DNA of 64,000 bases, from positions 1 through 64,000 of the forward strand of contig CAMDEF010000004.1 of assembly GCA_945895265.1 (NCBI GenBank). Direction: 5' to 3'. How positions within the stretch are numbered: position 1 is the first letter of the stretch; each line of letters starts with the position of its first letter. The translations under genes were made by a program, and so were the position numbers. Shown one piece after another: positions 1-9,611 of this stretch. This DNA comes from Bordetella parapertussis (GTDB lineage: Bacteria > Pseudomonadota > Gammaproteobacteria > Burkholderiales > Burkholderiaceae_B). Below the pieces are notes generated by a model. That model did no database searches, was not told the DNA's origin, and worked only from the letters and a program-made list of their open reading frames with translations.

Positions 1-18
1 GGTTCGAAACTTAAGTTT

Positions 19-109
19 TGGCGGACAGAGGGGGATTCGAACCCCCGATACGCTATGAACGTATACACGCTTTCCAGGCGTGCGCCTTCAACCGCTCGGC
101 CACCTGTCC
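19..109 (-). tRNA. tRNA-Ser (anticodon GGA)
   Basis: The reverse complement folds as a class II tRNA. It has a 7-bp acceptor stem (GGACAGG pairing with TCTGTCC, with one G-U), a D-arm GCCGAG, and an anticodon arm CACGC/GCGTG holding the loop CTGGAAA, so the anticodon is GGA. A long variable arm follows, then a T-arm with TTCGAAT. The discriminator is G and the terminal CCA is encoded. It reads UCC and UCU serine codons. The long variable arm and GGA anticodon leave little doubt. It sits alone at the window edge. Confidence 0.96.
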
Positions 110-205
110 GCTGTAATAAGCCACGCATTCTAACAGAGGCAGGTGTGCCACCCGGCCTGCCGCACACCTCTGCAGCCTAGGCCGCCGATGCCTATACTAG
201 CGGCC

Positions 206-820
206 ATGTCAGCCAGCACGCTTACTCCAACGCCCCCGGCCTCACCCACGCCAGGCCCAACACTTGGGCTGCTGTTTATTCTGTTTGCCAAAATCGGCGC
301 AACCAGTTTTGGCGGGGGTATTTCGGGCTGGATGTATCGTGATTTTGTGGATCGTTATCACTTTTTGACCGAAGACGAGTTCATGAGTGCGCTGACGATC
401 AGCCAGATCTTGCCAGGGCCCAATGTCGCCAACCTAGCTTTGCATATTGGTCAAAAACTGCGTGGCGGTTTGGGTGGCTTGGTATCCGTGATGGCCTTGC
501 TAGTGCCCCCGATGATCTTGGCGGTGCTACTCAGCATCGTGCTGCTTGATTTGGGATCGATCGCCTGGATTCACGATTTTCTTGAAGGCTTGGCGGCCAG
601 CGCGATGGGGCTAACAGCCTCGGTTGGGATACGTGGGCTCAAGCGTTCATATCGCTTAGGGCTATGGCCACTCGCGCTCAGTGTTTCAGTTTTTATTGGG
701 TTGTTTTTGTTGAAGTTGCCGCTAGTACCCGTCATTTTGGGGCTAGCGCTTGTCGGACTCGTGTTTGCCAATGTCCACCAAAAACGTATCAGCCCCAAAT
801 CAGCCAAGCCACCCGCCTGA
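206..820 (+). CDS. Chromate transporter family protein, first (N-terminal-type) CHR subunit
   Basis: About 204 aa, one CHR domain. CHR proteins export chromate by membrane potential; here the single-domain, paired form is seen. The conserved glycine-rich opening (GATSFGGGISGW) follows a short polar N-terminus, and the ISQILPGPN motif falls near residue 75. Several hydrophobic membrane segments fill the rest. I take the ATG at 206 because the residues before it are proline-rich and atypical; ATG 188 is also possible. Its stop overlaps the start of the next CHR gene (TGATG), so the two are translationally coupled and probably form a heterodimer. The substrate could be chromate or sulfate-like; function is inferred from family only. 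Confidence 0.85.
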   Translation: MSASTLTPTPPASPTPGPTLGLLFILFAKIGATSFGGGISGWMYRDFVDRYHFLTEDEFMSALTISQILPGPNVANLALHIGQKLRGGLGGLVSVMALLVPPMILAVLLSIVLLDLGSIAWIHDFLEGLAASAMGLTASVGIRGLKRSYRLGLWPLALSVSVFIGLFLLKLPLVPVILGLALVGLVFANVHQKRISPKSAKPPA

Positions 821-1359
821 TGAAAACCTCAAACATCTACTTGGATTTGTTCGTTGTCTTTGCGCCGCTTTCGCTGATCTCTGTAGGCGGCGGGCAAAGT
901 GTCGTGGGCGATATGCATCTACAGGCCGTCGACATTTATCACTGGCTGACCCACGCACAATTTATCGATTTGTTTGCAATCTCGCGCGCGGCACCAGGCC
1001 CTGGCGCCTTATTAGCAACCTTGATTGGCTGGCAAGTGAGCGGTTGGCAAGGCGCCTTGGTTGCTTCGCTTGCGCTGTTTGGACCTTCAACCATCTTGGC
1101 GTATTTTGTGACGCGTGCCTGGCACAAAAGTCATGACAAGCCTTGGACAGCAATCGTGCAAAACGCCCTCGCCCCCTTGGCCTCGGGGCTATTGCTGACC
1201 AGCGCAATCATCATCTTGCGCTCAACCTCGGGCGGTGTGACACCGTGGTTTATCGCGGCTGTATCGGCAGGGATCTTTTGGCGTTTTAAAACCATCAACC
1301 CGCTGCCAGTGCTTTGTGTGGGTGGCTTGGTGTTGGTGCTTGCGCGGTTGTGGTTTTAA
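820..1359 (+). CDS. Chromate transporter family protein, second CHR subunit
   Basis: About 179 aa, the partner half of the preceding CHR protein. It has its own CHR signature (SVGGG near residue 18 and AISRAAPGPG near residue 50) and four to six hydrophobic segments. The start chosen is the ATG at 820-822, which overlaps the upstream stop. The open frame extends upstream to 664, but that part would lie inside the first gene and reads as random sequence. In two-gene CHR systems both halves are needed for transport; that is family knowledge, not shown here. It converges on the Fic gene with a 32-bp gap. Confidence 0.85.
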   Translation: MKTSNIYLDLFVVFAPLSLISVGGGQSVVGDMHLQAVDIYHWLTHAQFIDLFAISRAAPGPGALLATLIGWQVSGWQGALVASLALFGPSTILAYFVTRAWHKSHDKPWTAIVQNALAPLASGLLLTSAIIILRSTSGGVTPWFIAAVSAGIFWRFKTINPLPVLCVGGLVLVLARLWF

Positions 1360-1391
1360 GATATATGACTGCAGCGTAACGCCCACCCCGC

Positions 1392-2786
1392 TTAGGAATA
1401 GTGCTTGCTGTGCCACGTAGAAAATTCTAGCGGTCTTAAACCAAAACGCACTGCATTACCCTGGTGTAAAGACGCAAACTCTGACAGCACAAGTTCAAGA
1501 AAATGCTCAGCATTTGCCACCGGAACGCTTACTGGCGTTCGGGCGCGCACGACCGACTCTGTCGCCAGTTCATCGTTGCGTACAATTGAAGCCACCACTT
1601 CACTCAGGGCCTTGCGATAGCGCAACCGAAAAATATCTGGCGGCACAAGATTCTGTTTGACTGCGACGTATTGCTGACACGATCGCTCGTAGGCCCACAC
1701 GAACACATCGCGCAACAGTTCGACTCGGTTGAGCTCATAGACGCCGAGCATGGCATCGACATAGGCTTGTTGAGGCACATCAATAAACGATAGAGGGCAT
1801 AAGTTGTGACGAATAAACGGGATATTTGCGACCAGACGCGACACTCGCTTATTGACATCTTCAAAGGGCTGCAGGTACGGCAAATGGACCATTAAAAAAA
1901 ACGCTTGCTCAAAGGGATCATCAATCTCGACCGCCATCTGAAGCACAATTTCAAATAGCTCTTCAAGCCGCTGCGGCAACGTGACGGGTAGATAAGGGCT
2001 GCCTCCGATCTCGACCGCTCGCTTGCGAATCCGACCGCACGCCGCTGGGTCGGCCAGTAAACCGTCTGATAAAAAAGCGTGTACGGCAATGACGGTATTA
2101 GGGCTCAACTCTGCGCGTTCGGGGTCACGTACCAAGTACTCGATCGCCTCTTTGTGATTCAAGATCATCTGCGTCTCGAGGGCGTCTTTGCCCTCGGCAG
2201 CCTGACCAAACTCGATCAAGCGCTCGGTATCTAACCGGCTGTACGTGTTGCCCTCTAAGCGCGATGAAGCCCAAGACAAATCAATCAACAAACGATTGAG
2301 AATGTTGCGGGCAAAAGTGCCTGCTGGCGTTTGCTCTGCAGGCGAGCGTCCGATAGCGTGCAATTGAGCGCAGAGATCTTTCGATAGATACTGAGTTTGA
2401 TTAGGGTGGTACTGCTCTAGAAAGCTAAGCTGATAGCCGACAGGCGAGCGCAAATGACGCGGTTGACGCACATAGACTTTGATCCGTTCAGCTTCGGGTG
2501 AGAGTGGCACGTAGATCTGTGCCGGCAACTGCTCGACTTGATCAGCGTCTTCTTTCAGTAAGCCTTTGCGTGCTCGCAAAACAGGGCAGTAGCGAACCGA
2601 ACGCGCGTTGCCAACCATCTCAACCTGGCCGCGCTCAACGAGCGTCGCTAAGCGCCGCTGCAAGCTGCGACGCTGTACAGTGCCGCCTAATGCACGCATC
2701 AGGGCATCGATGGCAATGCCCTGCGGCTGCTTTGCGATGAGCTCTTGCAAATAAATGAACTCAGCCTGAGGGGTGATTTTAGGCAT
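1392..2786 (-). CDS. Fic-domain protein with N-terminal winged-helix-like region and atypical active site
   Basis: 464 aa. Fic enzymes transfer AMP (or other phosphate-containing groups) to protein hydroxyls using the motif HxFx(D/E)xN(G/K)R. Here the motif at about residues 306-314 reads QPFEDVNKR, so the catalytic histidine position is glutamine while Phe, Asp, Asn and Arg remain. An inhibitory-helix motif SSRLEGN at about 174-180 matches the (S/T)xxxE(G/N) signature of intramolecularly inhibited Fic proteins. Residues 1-65 resemble a winged helix with a basic recognition-type stretch (RRSLQRRL), suggesting DNA binding. Upstream lies a set of inverted repeats that could be its own operator. 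No separate antitoxin gene is adjacent. It may be a DNA-binding regulator rather than an AMP transferase; this is inference. Fold assignment is strong, activity uncertain. Confidence 0.85.
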   Translation of the reverse strand: MPKITPQAEFIYLQELIAKQPQGIAIDALMRALGGTVQRRSLQRRLATLVERGQVEMVGNARSVRYCPVLRARKGLLKEDADQVEQLPAQIYVPLSPEAERIKVYVRQPRHLRSPVGYQLSFLEQYHPNQTQYLSKDLCAQLHAIGRSPAEQTPAGTFARNILNRLLIDLSWASSRLEGNTYSRLDTERLIEFGQAAEGKDALETQMILNHKEAIEYLVRDPERAELSPNTVIAVHAFLSDGLLADPAACGRIRKRAVEIGGSPYLPVTLPQRLEELFEIVLQMAVEIDDPFEQAFFLMVHLPYLQPFEDVNKRVSRLVANIPFIRHNLCPLSFIDVPQQAYVDAMLGVYELNRVELLRDVFVWAYERSCQQYVAVKQNLVPPDIFRLRYRKALSEVVASIVRNDELATESVVRARTPVSVPVANAEHFLELVLSEFASLHQGNAVRFGLRPLEFSTWHSKHYS

Positions 2787-2815
2787 GCGCTGAAAAACTC
2801 AATGTCACTAGTCAA

Positions 2816-2887
2816 TATTGCGTCATTTTAACTGACGCAATAAAATTTAGCGACAAATAAAGTGTCGCGATCGACTATTTTGCGACA
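2816..2887. promoter_or_regulatory. Array of operator-like inverted repeats upstream of the Fic gene
   Basis: Five copies of an 8-bp half site TNGCGWCA lie in 72 bp. Site 1 is a perfect 10-bp inverted repeat (TATTGCGTCA at 2816-2825, TGACGCAATA at 2833-2842) with a 7-bp spacer. Site 2 is TAGCGACA (2848-2855) and TGTCGCGA (2863-2870), again with a 7-bp spacer. A single half site TTGCGACA follows at 2880-2887. Sites 1 and 2 are offset by exactly 30 bp, about three helical turns. They fill the gap between ribE and the Fic start, where its promoter must be. Autoregulation by the Fic protein's N-terminal domain is inference. Confidence 0.65.
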
Positions 2888-2895
2888 TATCCGAG

Positions 2896-3513
2896 CTACT
2901 TCGGCAACGACAACATCCGTTGCACATAGCGCGCGATCGTATCCACTTCTAAATTGACACGTTGACCAACCTTTAGATGTTGCAAGGTTGTCACAGCAAT
3001 CGTGTGGGGGATCAAATTGATACTAAAGCGTGTACCGCCCGCCACATCGTCAACCCTATTCACAGTCAAACTCACGCCGTTGACAGTGATCGATCCCTTG
3101 TAGGCCAAAAAAGCTGCAAGCGCAGCGGGGGCTTGCACGACAAGCTCCCACGATTCGCCAACTGCCTCAAACTTCACGACTTCACCCAAGCCGTCGACAT
3201 GGCCTGACACCAAATGCCCACCGATCTGATCGCCAATGCGCAAGGATTTTTCTAAGTTCACTGGGCCCAGAGCCTCAAGCCCCATCGTCAGACGCAAACT
3301 TTCGCGTGACACATCAACTGAGAAACCGTCAGCGTGCTTAGACACTACCGTCATGCACGCACCTTGAATCGCGATTGAATCACCCAGACCTACGTCAGCT
3401 AAATCTAAACCACCCGCGTGAATCTTGATATGCACGCCCGTGTTTGCTTTGTCGCCCGCAAAGGGCTCGATACGTTGAATCTGACCAACGGCTGCGACGA
3501 TTCCGGTAAACAT
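2896..3513 (-). CDS. ribE: Riboflavin synthase, alpha chain
   Basis: 205 aa, the usual length. The enzyme converts two molecules of 6,7-dimethyl-8-ribityllumazine to riboflavin and a pyrimidine. It begins MFTGIV and shows two lumazine-binding repeats, each with a conserved DVSRES/SINLIPHT-type segment and GxxxxGHxVSGHVDG in the middle. The start codon abuts the ribD stop (TAG then ATG, no gap), so it is the last gene of an nrdR-ribD-ribE operon. No FMN riboswitch precedes the operon within the visible sequence. The gene is sometimes called ribC. Identification is secure. Confidence 0.95.
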   Translation of the reverse strand: MFTGIVAAVGQIQRIEPFAGDKANTGVHIKIHAGGLDLADVGLGDSIAIQGACMTVVSKHADGFSVDVSRESLRLTMGLEALGPVNLEKSLRIGDQIGGHLVSGHVDGLGEVVKFEAVGESWELVVQAPAALAAFLAYKGSITVNGVSLTVNRVDDVAGGTRFSINLIPHTIAVTTLQHLKVGQRVNLEVDTIARYVQRMLSLPK

Positions 3514-4725
3514 CTATTGCACCTTACCCGTGTTGCTTTCAATTAAGTGAATACTTTGCATCAATTCGCGCCACCGCTCGGGCAGGCGCGCACGTACTCT
3601 AATATCTGTGCCCAACTGCTTGACCTCGGTAAACTCAAAGCGCTTAACGCCCTCAAGTTGCGTCAGCACTGGTAACTGCGCCATGCTTCTACCTTCTCCC
3701 AGCAGCATCGGTGCCATGTACACCAGCAACTCATCGACACAGCCGGCATCCAGCAACGCGCCGTTTAAGCCCGAGCCCGCTTCACAATGAATTTCGTTAT
3801 GCCCTTGCGCAGCCAACCACTGCATCATCGCGCGCATATCAATGCGACGGCGCGTTTGCCCGGCTGGCGGTGCCACCGCTTCAGGCACACACACCACTTG
3901 CACACCACGCGCGGCTAAGCGTGCAGCCTTGTCAGCATTGTTATCACCCACAAACACAAACGCATCGCCACCTGCCAACACGGCCGCATCCTCAGCAATT
4001 TCAAAACCAGGATCAATCACTGCGCGCTTGGGTTGCCTTGGTGTAACGACATGTCGCACATTCATTTTTGGATTATCAGCACGCACGGTACCAATGCCCG
4101 TTAGCACCACGCAGCTGCGTGCGCGCCAATGGTGTCCATCGGCACGCGCCTCGGGGCCCGTGATCCATTGTGAGACGCCATTGTTTAATGCCGTGCGCCC
4201 ATCAAGCGACACCGCCGCCTTCATCCAGACATAGGGCATGCCACGCGTCATGCGTGAGACAAAACCCGGATTCAGCTCAAGTGCTAAGTCTGAACACACA
4301 CCCACGTTGACCTCAATGCCGGCCTCGCTCAAACCACGCATACCGCGGCCTGCCACACTAGGGTTCGGATCAAAGTGCGCAAACACCACGCGTTTAGGGC
4401 CAGCCGCAATCAGCGCATCAACACAAGGTGGAGTGCGACCGTGGTGACTACAGGGCTCGAGCGTGACGTACACCGTTGCACCCAGAGCATTCAAACCCTT
4501 GGCCTTCATGTCGTTTAAGGCCATGATCTCGGCATGGTGGCTGCCCACAACTTGGGTAGCACCGCGCCCCAACACTTGGCCCTCACGTACGATCAAACAA
4601 CCGACACGCGGATTAGGTGAGGGCACATACAGCGCGCCCTCGGCCAAGGCAAGCGCCTGACGCATAAAAAAAACATCTTGATCGGGATCGCGCGTATCCA
4701 TACCGCGCGTATAGGGCTGGTTCAT
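3514..4725 (-). CDS. ribD: Bifunctional diaminohydroxyphosphoribosylaminopyrimidine deaminase / 5-amino-6-(5-phosphoribosylamino)uracil reductase
   Basis: 403 aa, two domains. The N-terminal zinc deaminase has HAEIMAL near residue 63 and [11 protein letters not shown] near 92, supplying the zinc ligands and catalytic Glu. The C-terminal reductase domain (from about residue 160) has the conserved [13 protein letters not shown] opening and [11 protein letters not shown] near the end. It carries out steps two and three of riboflavin synthesis. The start ATG at 4725 overlaps the nrdR stop (ATGA). An internal Met at MDTRD (4701) could also start it, since the first eight residues are not family-typical; the overlap favours the longer form. 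Confidence 0.94.
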   Translation of the reverse strand: MNQPYTRGMDTRDPDQDVFFMRQALALAEGALYVPSPNPRVGCLIVREGQVLGRGATQVVGSHHAEIMALNDMKAKGLNALGATVYVTLEPCSHHGRTPPCVDALIAAGPKRVVFAHFDPNPSVAGRGMRGLSEAGIEVNVGVCSDLALELNPGFVSRMTRGMPYVWMKAAVSLDGRTALNNGVSQWITGPEARADGHHWRARSCVVLTGIGTVRADNPKMNVRHVVTPRQPKRAVIDPGFEIAEDAAVLAGGDAFVFVGDNNADKAARLAARGVQVVCVPEAVAPPAGQTRRRIDMRAMMQWLAAQGHNEIHCEAGSGLNGALLDAGCVDELLVYMAPMLLGEGRSMAQLPVLTQLEGVKRFEFTEVKQLGTDIRVRARLPERWRELMQSIHLIESNTGKVQ

Positions 4726-5192
4726 GTCTTGCGCCGCAAAGGTGGGCCCTGCATCTCGCGAATCGCCTCGACAAACTCGCCAATATCTTCAAAACTTTTA
4801 TACACCGAAGCAAAGCGCACATAGGCCACTTTATCAAGTTTTTTAAGTTCGGCCATCACCAATTCGCCTAAAAATTCAGTAGACACTTCGCGTTCGCCAC
4901 TTGTCAATAACTTGTCTTCAATGCGCATCACGACCGCATCAACGTCTTCGGTACTAACGGGGCGTTTGCGTAACGCAAGCGATAAGCTCGCGCGTAATTT
5001 ACCGGCCTCGTAATCGTGCCGGCTACCATTGCGCTTTACCACCGAAGGCATCGAAAGCTCGGGGCGCTCGTAGGTGGTAAACCGCCGGTCGCACTCAACG
5101 CAGCGCCTGCGACGGCGAATAAAATCGCCCTCGTCAGCACTGCGAGAGTCAACCACTTGCGTATCAGGATGACCGCAAAAGGGACACTTCAT
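4722..5192 (-). CDS. nrdR: Transcriptional repressor NrdR
   Basis: 156 aa. NrdR is a zinc-ribbon plus ATP-cone repressor of ribonucleotide reductase genes that senses ATP/dATP. The start is [17 protein letters not shown], the invariant beginning of the family; upstream in-frame residues are not conserved. The zinc ribbon uses CPFC and CVEC, followed by RRFTTYER. The ATP cone spans about residues 49-139 ([16 protein letters not shown]). It heads the ribD-ribE operon. Two NrdR-box-like sites lie before nrdA at 21154-21200, giving a likely target in the same window. Confidence 0.96.
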   Translation of the reverse strand: MKCPFCGHPDTQVVDSRSADEGDFIRRRRRCVECDRRFTTYERPELSMPSVVKRNGSRHDYEAGKLRASLSLALRKRPVSTEDVDAVVMRIEDKLLTSGEREVSTEFLGELVMAELKKLDKVAYVRFASVYKSFEDIGEFVEAIREMQGPPLRRKT

Positions 5193-5315
5193 CGGAGTCC
5201 TAAACTTAAAGGCGTCTGTGCGGACACGGCAGCCTGTCTCGCCCCATTTACAGGAGCGATCGGACACAAGGCGTTGATCAAAAACATTGCAGGCGTCATG
5301 ACGCCATTTGCCTGA

Positions 5316-6560
5316 TTATCGATAAACCGGGAAGTTCGCCGTCAACGCATTGACCCGTGCACGCACGGCTGCAACATTGGCTGCGTCGCGCGGATTATCA
5401 AGCACATCAGCAATCAAGTTACCGGTGAGTTCGGCCTCGGCTTCTTTAAAACCACGGGTGGTCATTGCTGGTGTGCCTAAGCGAATACCACTGGTGACAA
5501 AAGGTTTTTCGGGGTCGTTAGGGATCGCATTTTTGTTTACAGTAATGTGAGCCTGGCCCAACACTGCCTCAGTCTCTTTACCGTTAACACCCTTGGCGCG
5601 CAAATCAACCAGCATCACGTGACTTTCAGTACGACCCGACACGATGCGCAAACCACGCTTGACTAAGGTTTGCGCCAACACTTGCGCATTTTTCACAACC
5701 TGCGCAGCGTAGATTTTAAATTCAGGGGTCGTTGCTTCGAGAAACGCCACCGCCTTTGCCGCGATCACATGCATCAGCGGGCCACCTTGAATACCTGGAA
5801 AGATCGCCGAGTTGATCGCTTTTTCATGTTCGGCTTTCATCATGATGACGCCGCCACGTGGGCCACGCAGTGACTTGTGTGTGGTCGAGGTCACAAAATC
5901 AGCATGTGGCACAGGGTTTGGATATGCACCACCGGCGACCAAGCCTGAATAATGCGCGATATCAACAAGCAACAAGGCACCGTTGTCTTTGGCGATGCGA
6001 GCCAGACGCTCAAAATCCATCCGCAACGAATAGGCCGAAGCACCGGCCACAATCATTTTGGGCTTTTGTGTTTTAGCCAAGTGCTCAACCTTGTCGTAAT
6101 CGAGCACTTCGTTGGCGTCTAAGCCATATTGGTGAAAGTTATACAGTTTGCCAGAGGCATTGACACTTGCACCGTGCGTTAAATGGCCGCCCTCAGCCAA
6201 ACTCATCCCCAGCACAGAGTCACCAGGCTTTAAAAACGCCAGATACACCGCCTGATTCGCCTGCGAGCCAGAATTAGGCTGAACGTTGGCCGCTTCGGCA
6301 CCAAACAAGGCCTTTAACCGATCGATCGCCAATTGCTCGACGATATCGACGTACTCGCAGCCACCGTAATAACGCTTGCCTGGGTAGCCCTCTGCGTATT
6401 TGTTCGTCATCTGCGTGCCCTGCGCCTGCATCACGGCGGGGCTAGCGTAGTTTTCAGAAGCGATCAGCTCGATGTGCTGCTCTTGGCGAGTGTCTTCTTG
6501 CTGAATAGCAGCCCATACGGCTGGGTCAACGCGATCAAGGGTCAATTTACGGTCAAACAT
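5316..6560 (-). CDS. glyA: Serine hydroxymethyltransferase
   Basis: 414 aa, the normal length. A PLP enzyme interconverting serine and glycine with tetrahydrofolate, the main one-carbon source. The start [13 protein letters not shown] was picked because the 38 upstream in-frame residues are arginine-rich and unlike the family. Visible motifs are ELIASENY near residue 33, [13 protein letters not shown], and the PLP lysine in [14 protein letters not shown]. It lies between tyrS and nrdR on the same strand. A short perfect palindrome (GGCGTCATGACGCC at 5292-5305) follows the stop and could be a weak hairpin. Confidence 0.96.
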   Translation of the reverse strand: MFDRKLTLDRVDPAVWAAIQQEDTRQEQHIELIASENYASPAVMQAQGTQMTNKYAEGYPGKRYYGGCEYVDIVEQLAIDRLKALFGAEAANVQPNSGSQANQAVYLAFLKPGDSVLGMSLAEGGHLTHGASVNASGKLYNFHQYGLDANEVLDYDKVEHLAKTQKPKMIVAGASAYSLRMDFERLARIAKDNGALLLVDIAHYSGLVAGGAYPNPVPHADFVTSTTHKSLRGPRGGVIMMKAEHEKAINSAIFPGIQGGPLMHVIAAKAVAFLEATTPEFKIYAAQVVKNAQVLAQTLVKRGLRIVSGRTESHVMLVDLRAKGVNGKETEAVLGQAHITVNKNAIPNDPEKPFVTSGIRLGTPAMTTRGFKEAEAELTGNLIADVLDNPRDAANVAAVRARVNALTANFPVYR

Positions 6561-6743
6561 AGAGGTTCCTGGCGAGCCTGCAAAATTGGTTGGTGATAGT
6601 GTACTGCGCCTAGCAGAGTCTCGCCGGAGCGCAACCCGCATACCCCTGCGAGCGCCACGAGTCTGTTGGGGCAAGCGGTTCTCCGGCTAAGCCACCAAAA
6701 CACTTCTGAGGCGTGGTGAATGCACGTCTTGGCGCTTCTGACA

Positions 6744-7964
6744 CTACGCGATGGTCACACGCGCGAACTTGCGCTTACCCACCTGAATCACATACGTACC
6801 AGCGGGCAGTTGCAAGCCTTTGTCTTCGACTTTCACACGATCGATTTTGACACCACCCTGTTCAACATTACGTTGGGCTTCGGCACCCGAGGCCACCAAA
6901 CCGGCCTCACGTAGCACCTTGAGTATCCCGAGCGGGGCACCTGACAACGTCATCTCGGGCATGTTTTCAGGGATAGCACCATCGCGAAACCTTGCCTCGA
7001 AATTGGCTAACGCATCCTGCGCAGCCTGCTTTGAATGAAAACGCGTGATGATTTCTTGAGCAAGTTGAACTTTAGCGTCACGAGGGTTACGCCCGGATTC
7101 GATTTCGGCACGCAGCTTAGCGATGTCTTCAAGGCTATCAAACGACAGTAATTCAAAATAGCGCCACATCAACGTGTCAGAAATCGACATCAGTTTGCCA
7201 AACATCGAGTCTGGCGCCTCGCCAATCCCGATGTAATTATTTTTGGACTTAGACATCTTTTCAACGCCATCCGTACCTTCTAGCAATGGCATGGTCAGAA
7301 TGCATTGAGGCTCTTGTCCGTACTCTTTTTGCAGTTCGCGGCCCACCAACAGATTAAATTTTTGGTCTGTGCCACCCAGTTCGAGATCGGATTTCAAGGC
7401 GACCGAGTCATAGCCCTGCATCAACGGGTATAAAAACTCGTGCACCGAGATCGGCACCCCACCTTTAAAACGTTTGGTGAAATCGTCACGCTCCATCATG
7501 CGAGCCACGGTGTAACGCGAGGCAAGTTGAATAATGCCCCGTGCGCCCAAGGGATCGCACCATTCAGAGTTGTAGCGAATCTCGGTTTTGGCCGGGTCGA
7601 GCACTAAGCTAGCCTGAGCGTAATACGTTTTGGCGTTTTCAGCGATTTGCTCGCGCGTCAGCGGAGGGCGTGTGGTGTTGCGCCCCGAGGGGTCGCCGAT
7701 CATTGACGTGAAATCGCCAATCAAAAAAATGACGGTATGGCCTAAGTCTTGCAACTGGCGCATCTTATTGAGCACTACGGTGTGCCCAAGATGGATATCA
7801 GGCGCCGTCGGATCTAAGCCTAGCTTAATCCTAAGAGGGATACCGGTCGCCTGACTACGAGCCAGCTTTTGAGCAAACTCGGCCTGAACCAGCAGCTCGT
7901 CGCAGCCACGCAGGGCAACACGCAGTTGAGCTTCGGTGTCTTGCATGATCGTATATTTTTGCAT
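6744..7964 (-). CDS. tyrS: Tyrosyl-tRNA synthetase
   Basis: 406 aa. A class I synthetase charging tRNA-Tyr. The HIGH-type motif is HLGHT near residue 57 and the KMSKS loop is present (KMSKSKNN near 240). A C-terminal S4 RNA-binding domain follows ([17 protein letters not shown] region). This fits the TyrZ-like subtype of about 400 aa found in Burkholderiales. Two in-frame starts, 7964 and 7946 (MQDTEAQ), are both possible and neither has a clear ribosome-binding site. It is divergent from the M23 peptidase gene with a 208-bp gap. Confidence 0.95.
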   Translation of the reverse strand: MQKYTIMQDTEAQLRVALRGCDELLVQAEFAQKLARSQATGIPLRIKLGLDPTAPDIHLGHTVVLNKMRQLQDLGHTVIFLIGDFTSMIGDPSGRNTTRPPLTREQIAENAKTYYAQASLVLDPAKTEIRYNSEWCDPLGARGIIQLASRYTVARMMERDDFTKRFKGGVPISVHEFLYPLMQGYDSVALKSDLELGGTDQKFNLLVGRELQKEYGQEPQCILTMPLLEGTDGVEKMSKSKNNYIGIGEAPDSMFGKLMSISDTLMWRYFELLSFDSLEDIAKLRAEIESGRNPRDAKVQLAQEIITRFHSKQAAQDALANFEARFRDGAIPENMPEMTLSGAPLGILKVLREAGLVASGAEAQRNVEQGGVKIDRVKVEDKGLQLPAGTYVIQVGKRKFARVTIA

Positions 7965-8058
7965 TGACGTATCAGAAAAAAGTCATTTTGGGTATTAAAA
8001 ATAATAAAAAAAGACTCGGTAGTGAAAAATGAGCTAACATTGTTGTTTTATTGCAAGG

Positions 8059-8095
8059 GCGTTGCGTCACATCATACGCAAACCCCATGCAACGC
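8059..8095. other. Inverted repeat in the tyrS / M23 peptidase divergent gap
   Basis: GCGTTGC (8059-8065) and GCAACGC (8089-8095) are a 7-bp inverted repeat with a 23-bp spacer in the divergent promoter region. A short direct repeat TGTAATCGC occurs twice just downstream (about 8112-8130). Either could be regulatory. The evidence is only symmetry, so confidence is low. Confidence 0.25.
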
Positions 8096-8172
8096 GCTAA
8101 GCGCCCCCAAGTGTAATCGCTGTAATCGCGAGGGGTTGCGCGTACGACTTAGTTGAACAGGATTATCGCTTA

Positions 8173-9600
8173 ATGACTCAAAACAACGACCTAGCCACTG
8201 CAGGGGCAAGTGCCCTCACTAAACTAGGCACGTCTACCCAGCCAAATGCTGGCTCGCGCTTGCTGCGCGGCTTACTGTTGAGTGCGGTCTTGCTCTTGTG
8301 TATCGGTGCCGCGGCGCTTGGTATGGTGCAACCCGCACAAACCGAACCCATCCCACCTGAACAAAGTCTGGTTCAAAACGTGTTGCCGTTTCCGCTTTCG
8401 GCAGATCCAACCCCTGCCGAACACTCGGCAACTGCACCCAACACGCCCTACGTCACCGAAACACGCATTCGCTCTGGCGATACGATCGCCACAATCCTTA
8501 GGCGGCTCGATATTACCGACTCAAGCTTGTCGGCCTATTTAGCCAAAGAATCCAAAGTTCGTTTCGCCAGCAAACTCGTTCCGGGTCGCTCGGTTCAAGC
8601 CGCCACCGATCACAATGGGCAGCTGCAATGGGTCCGTTATTTTCATACCCCCACTAGCAACTCAACGGGTGAGCCAACGGTCAAGCTGTTACAGATCAAC
8701 GCAGCGGCAGACGGTTTCACCGCCGAAGAACTCGAACTCCCGAGCGAAGTCCATATTGAAGTCGCGGTCGGCACCATCGAGCGCTCTTTATTTGCAACGA
8801 CCGATGCCGCTGGCATCCCTGACAACATCACCATGCAAATGGCCGAGGTACTCGGCAGCAAGATTGACTTCTTTCGTGGCATTCATCGCGGCGACCAGTT
8901 TCGCGTTGTCTACGAAAACCGCACATTTGAGGGCCGTCCAGCAGGGCCAGGTCGTGTCTTGGCAGTCGAGTTCATGAACAAAGGTAAATCATCAACAGCA
9001 GCCTGGTTCAGCCCCGATGGCAAAACTGGTAGCTACTACAACCTCGAAGGTGAGAGCTTGCGTGGGGCCTTTTTGCGTAACTCGATCAAATTCTCGCGTA
9101 TCAGCTCAACGTTTGGGCTACGCACCATTGCGAATAATCAGGCTTGGTCCGGACATCACCCAGGCGTTGACTATGTGGCGCCAACCGGTACCCCAATTCA
9201 CGCGACTGCAGACGGCGTTGTGCAGCTAGTTGGCTGGCACTTTGGCTATGGCAACACGATCATTCTCAAGCACCACAGCAAAATCACCACGCTGTATGCA
9301 CATCAAAGTCGCTTTGCCGATGGCATTACCGTCGGTACAAAAGTCTCGCAGGGACAGTTAATCGGTTACGTCGGCTCAACGGGGTGGTCAACCGGTCCGC
9401 ATTTGCATTACGAATTTCGAGTGGCTGACAAGCCGATTGATCCACTTTCAGCAACCGCAGCCATGCCCGCAGCAACCCCGCTTGAGCCCGAGCAGCGCGC
9501 TGAATTTGCCCAAGCGGTTGCACCCTATCGTCAGCAGCTTCAAGTCTTGGCCAAGTTTCAAGAGGTCATGCCCGAAATCAGTAGCGTAGCAGTCCGCTGA
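8173..9600 (+). CDS. M23 family metallopeptidase, membrane-anchored (MepM-like)
   Basis: 475 aa. An N-terminal membrane segment at about residues 28-50 is followed by a periplasmic region with an OapA/LysM-like part (RIRSGDTIATILRRL near 99). The C-terminal LytM/M23 domain is catalytic: HHPGVDY supplies the zinc His and Asp, and HLHYEFRV the second His pair. The zinc ligands are intact, so it should be an active DD-endopeptidase cutting peptidoglycan cross-links. The next gene, anmK, recycles anhydro-MurNAc, and the 11-bp spacing suggests co-transcription for wall turnover. Divergent from tyrS. Confidence 0.9.
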   Translation: MTQNNDLATAGASALTKLGTSTQPNAGSRLLRGLLLSAVLLLCIGAAALGMVQPAQTEPIPPEQSLVQNVLPFPLSADPTPAEHSATAPNTPYVTETRIRSGDTIATILRRLDITDSSLSAYLAKESKVRFASKLVPGRSVQAATDHNGQLQWVRYFHTPTSNSTGEPTVKLLQINAAADGFTAEELELPSEVHIEVAVGTIERSLFATTDAAGIPDNITMQMAEVLGSKIDFFRGIHRGDQFRVVYENRTFEGRPAGPGRVLAVEFMNKGKSSTAAWFSPDGKTGSYYNLEGESLRGAFLRNSIKFSRISSTFGLRTIANNQAWSGHHPGVDYVAPTGTPIHATADGVVQLVGWHFGYGNTIILKHHSKITTLYAHQSRFADGITVGTKVSQGQLIGYVGSTGWSTGPHLHYEFRVADKPIDPLSATAAMPAATPLEPEQRAEFAQAVAPYRQQLQVLAKFQEVMPEISSVAVR

Positions 9601-9611
9601 TACCGGCCCCA

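Noticed and set aside
664..819. N-terminal extension of the second CHR gene
   Set aside because: It overlaps the first CHR gene in another frame and contains no membrane-type sequence.
1392..2895. Fic as toxin of a toxin-antitoxin pair
   Set aside because: No small antitoxin gene is adjacent; the inhibitory motif is within the same protein and the catalytic His is absent.
5193..5315. Riboswitch upstream of nrdR-ribD-ribE
   Set aside because: No FMN-riboswitch pattern can be found in the gap; only a short palindrome near the glyA end.
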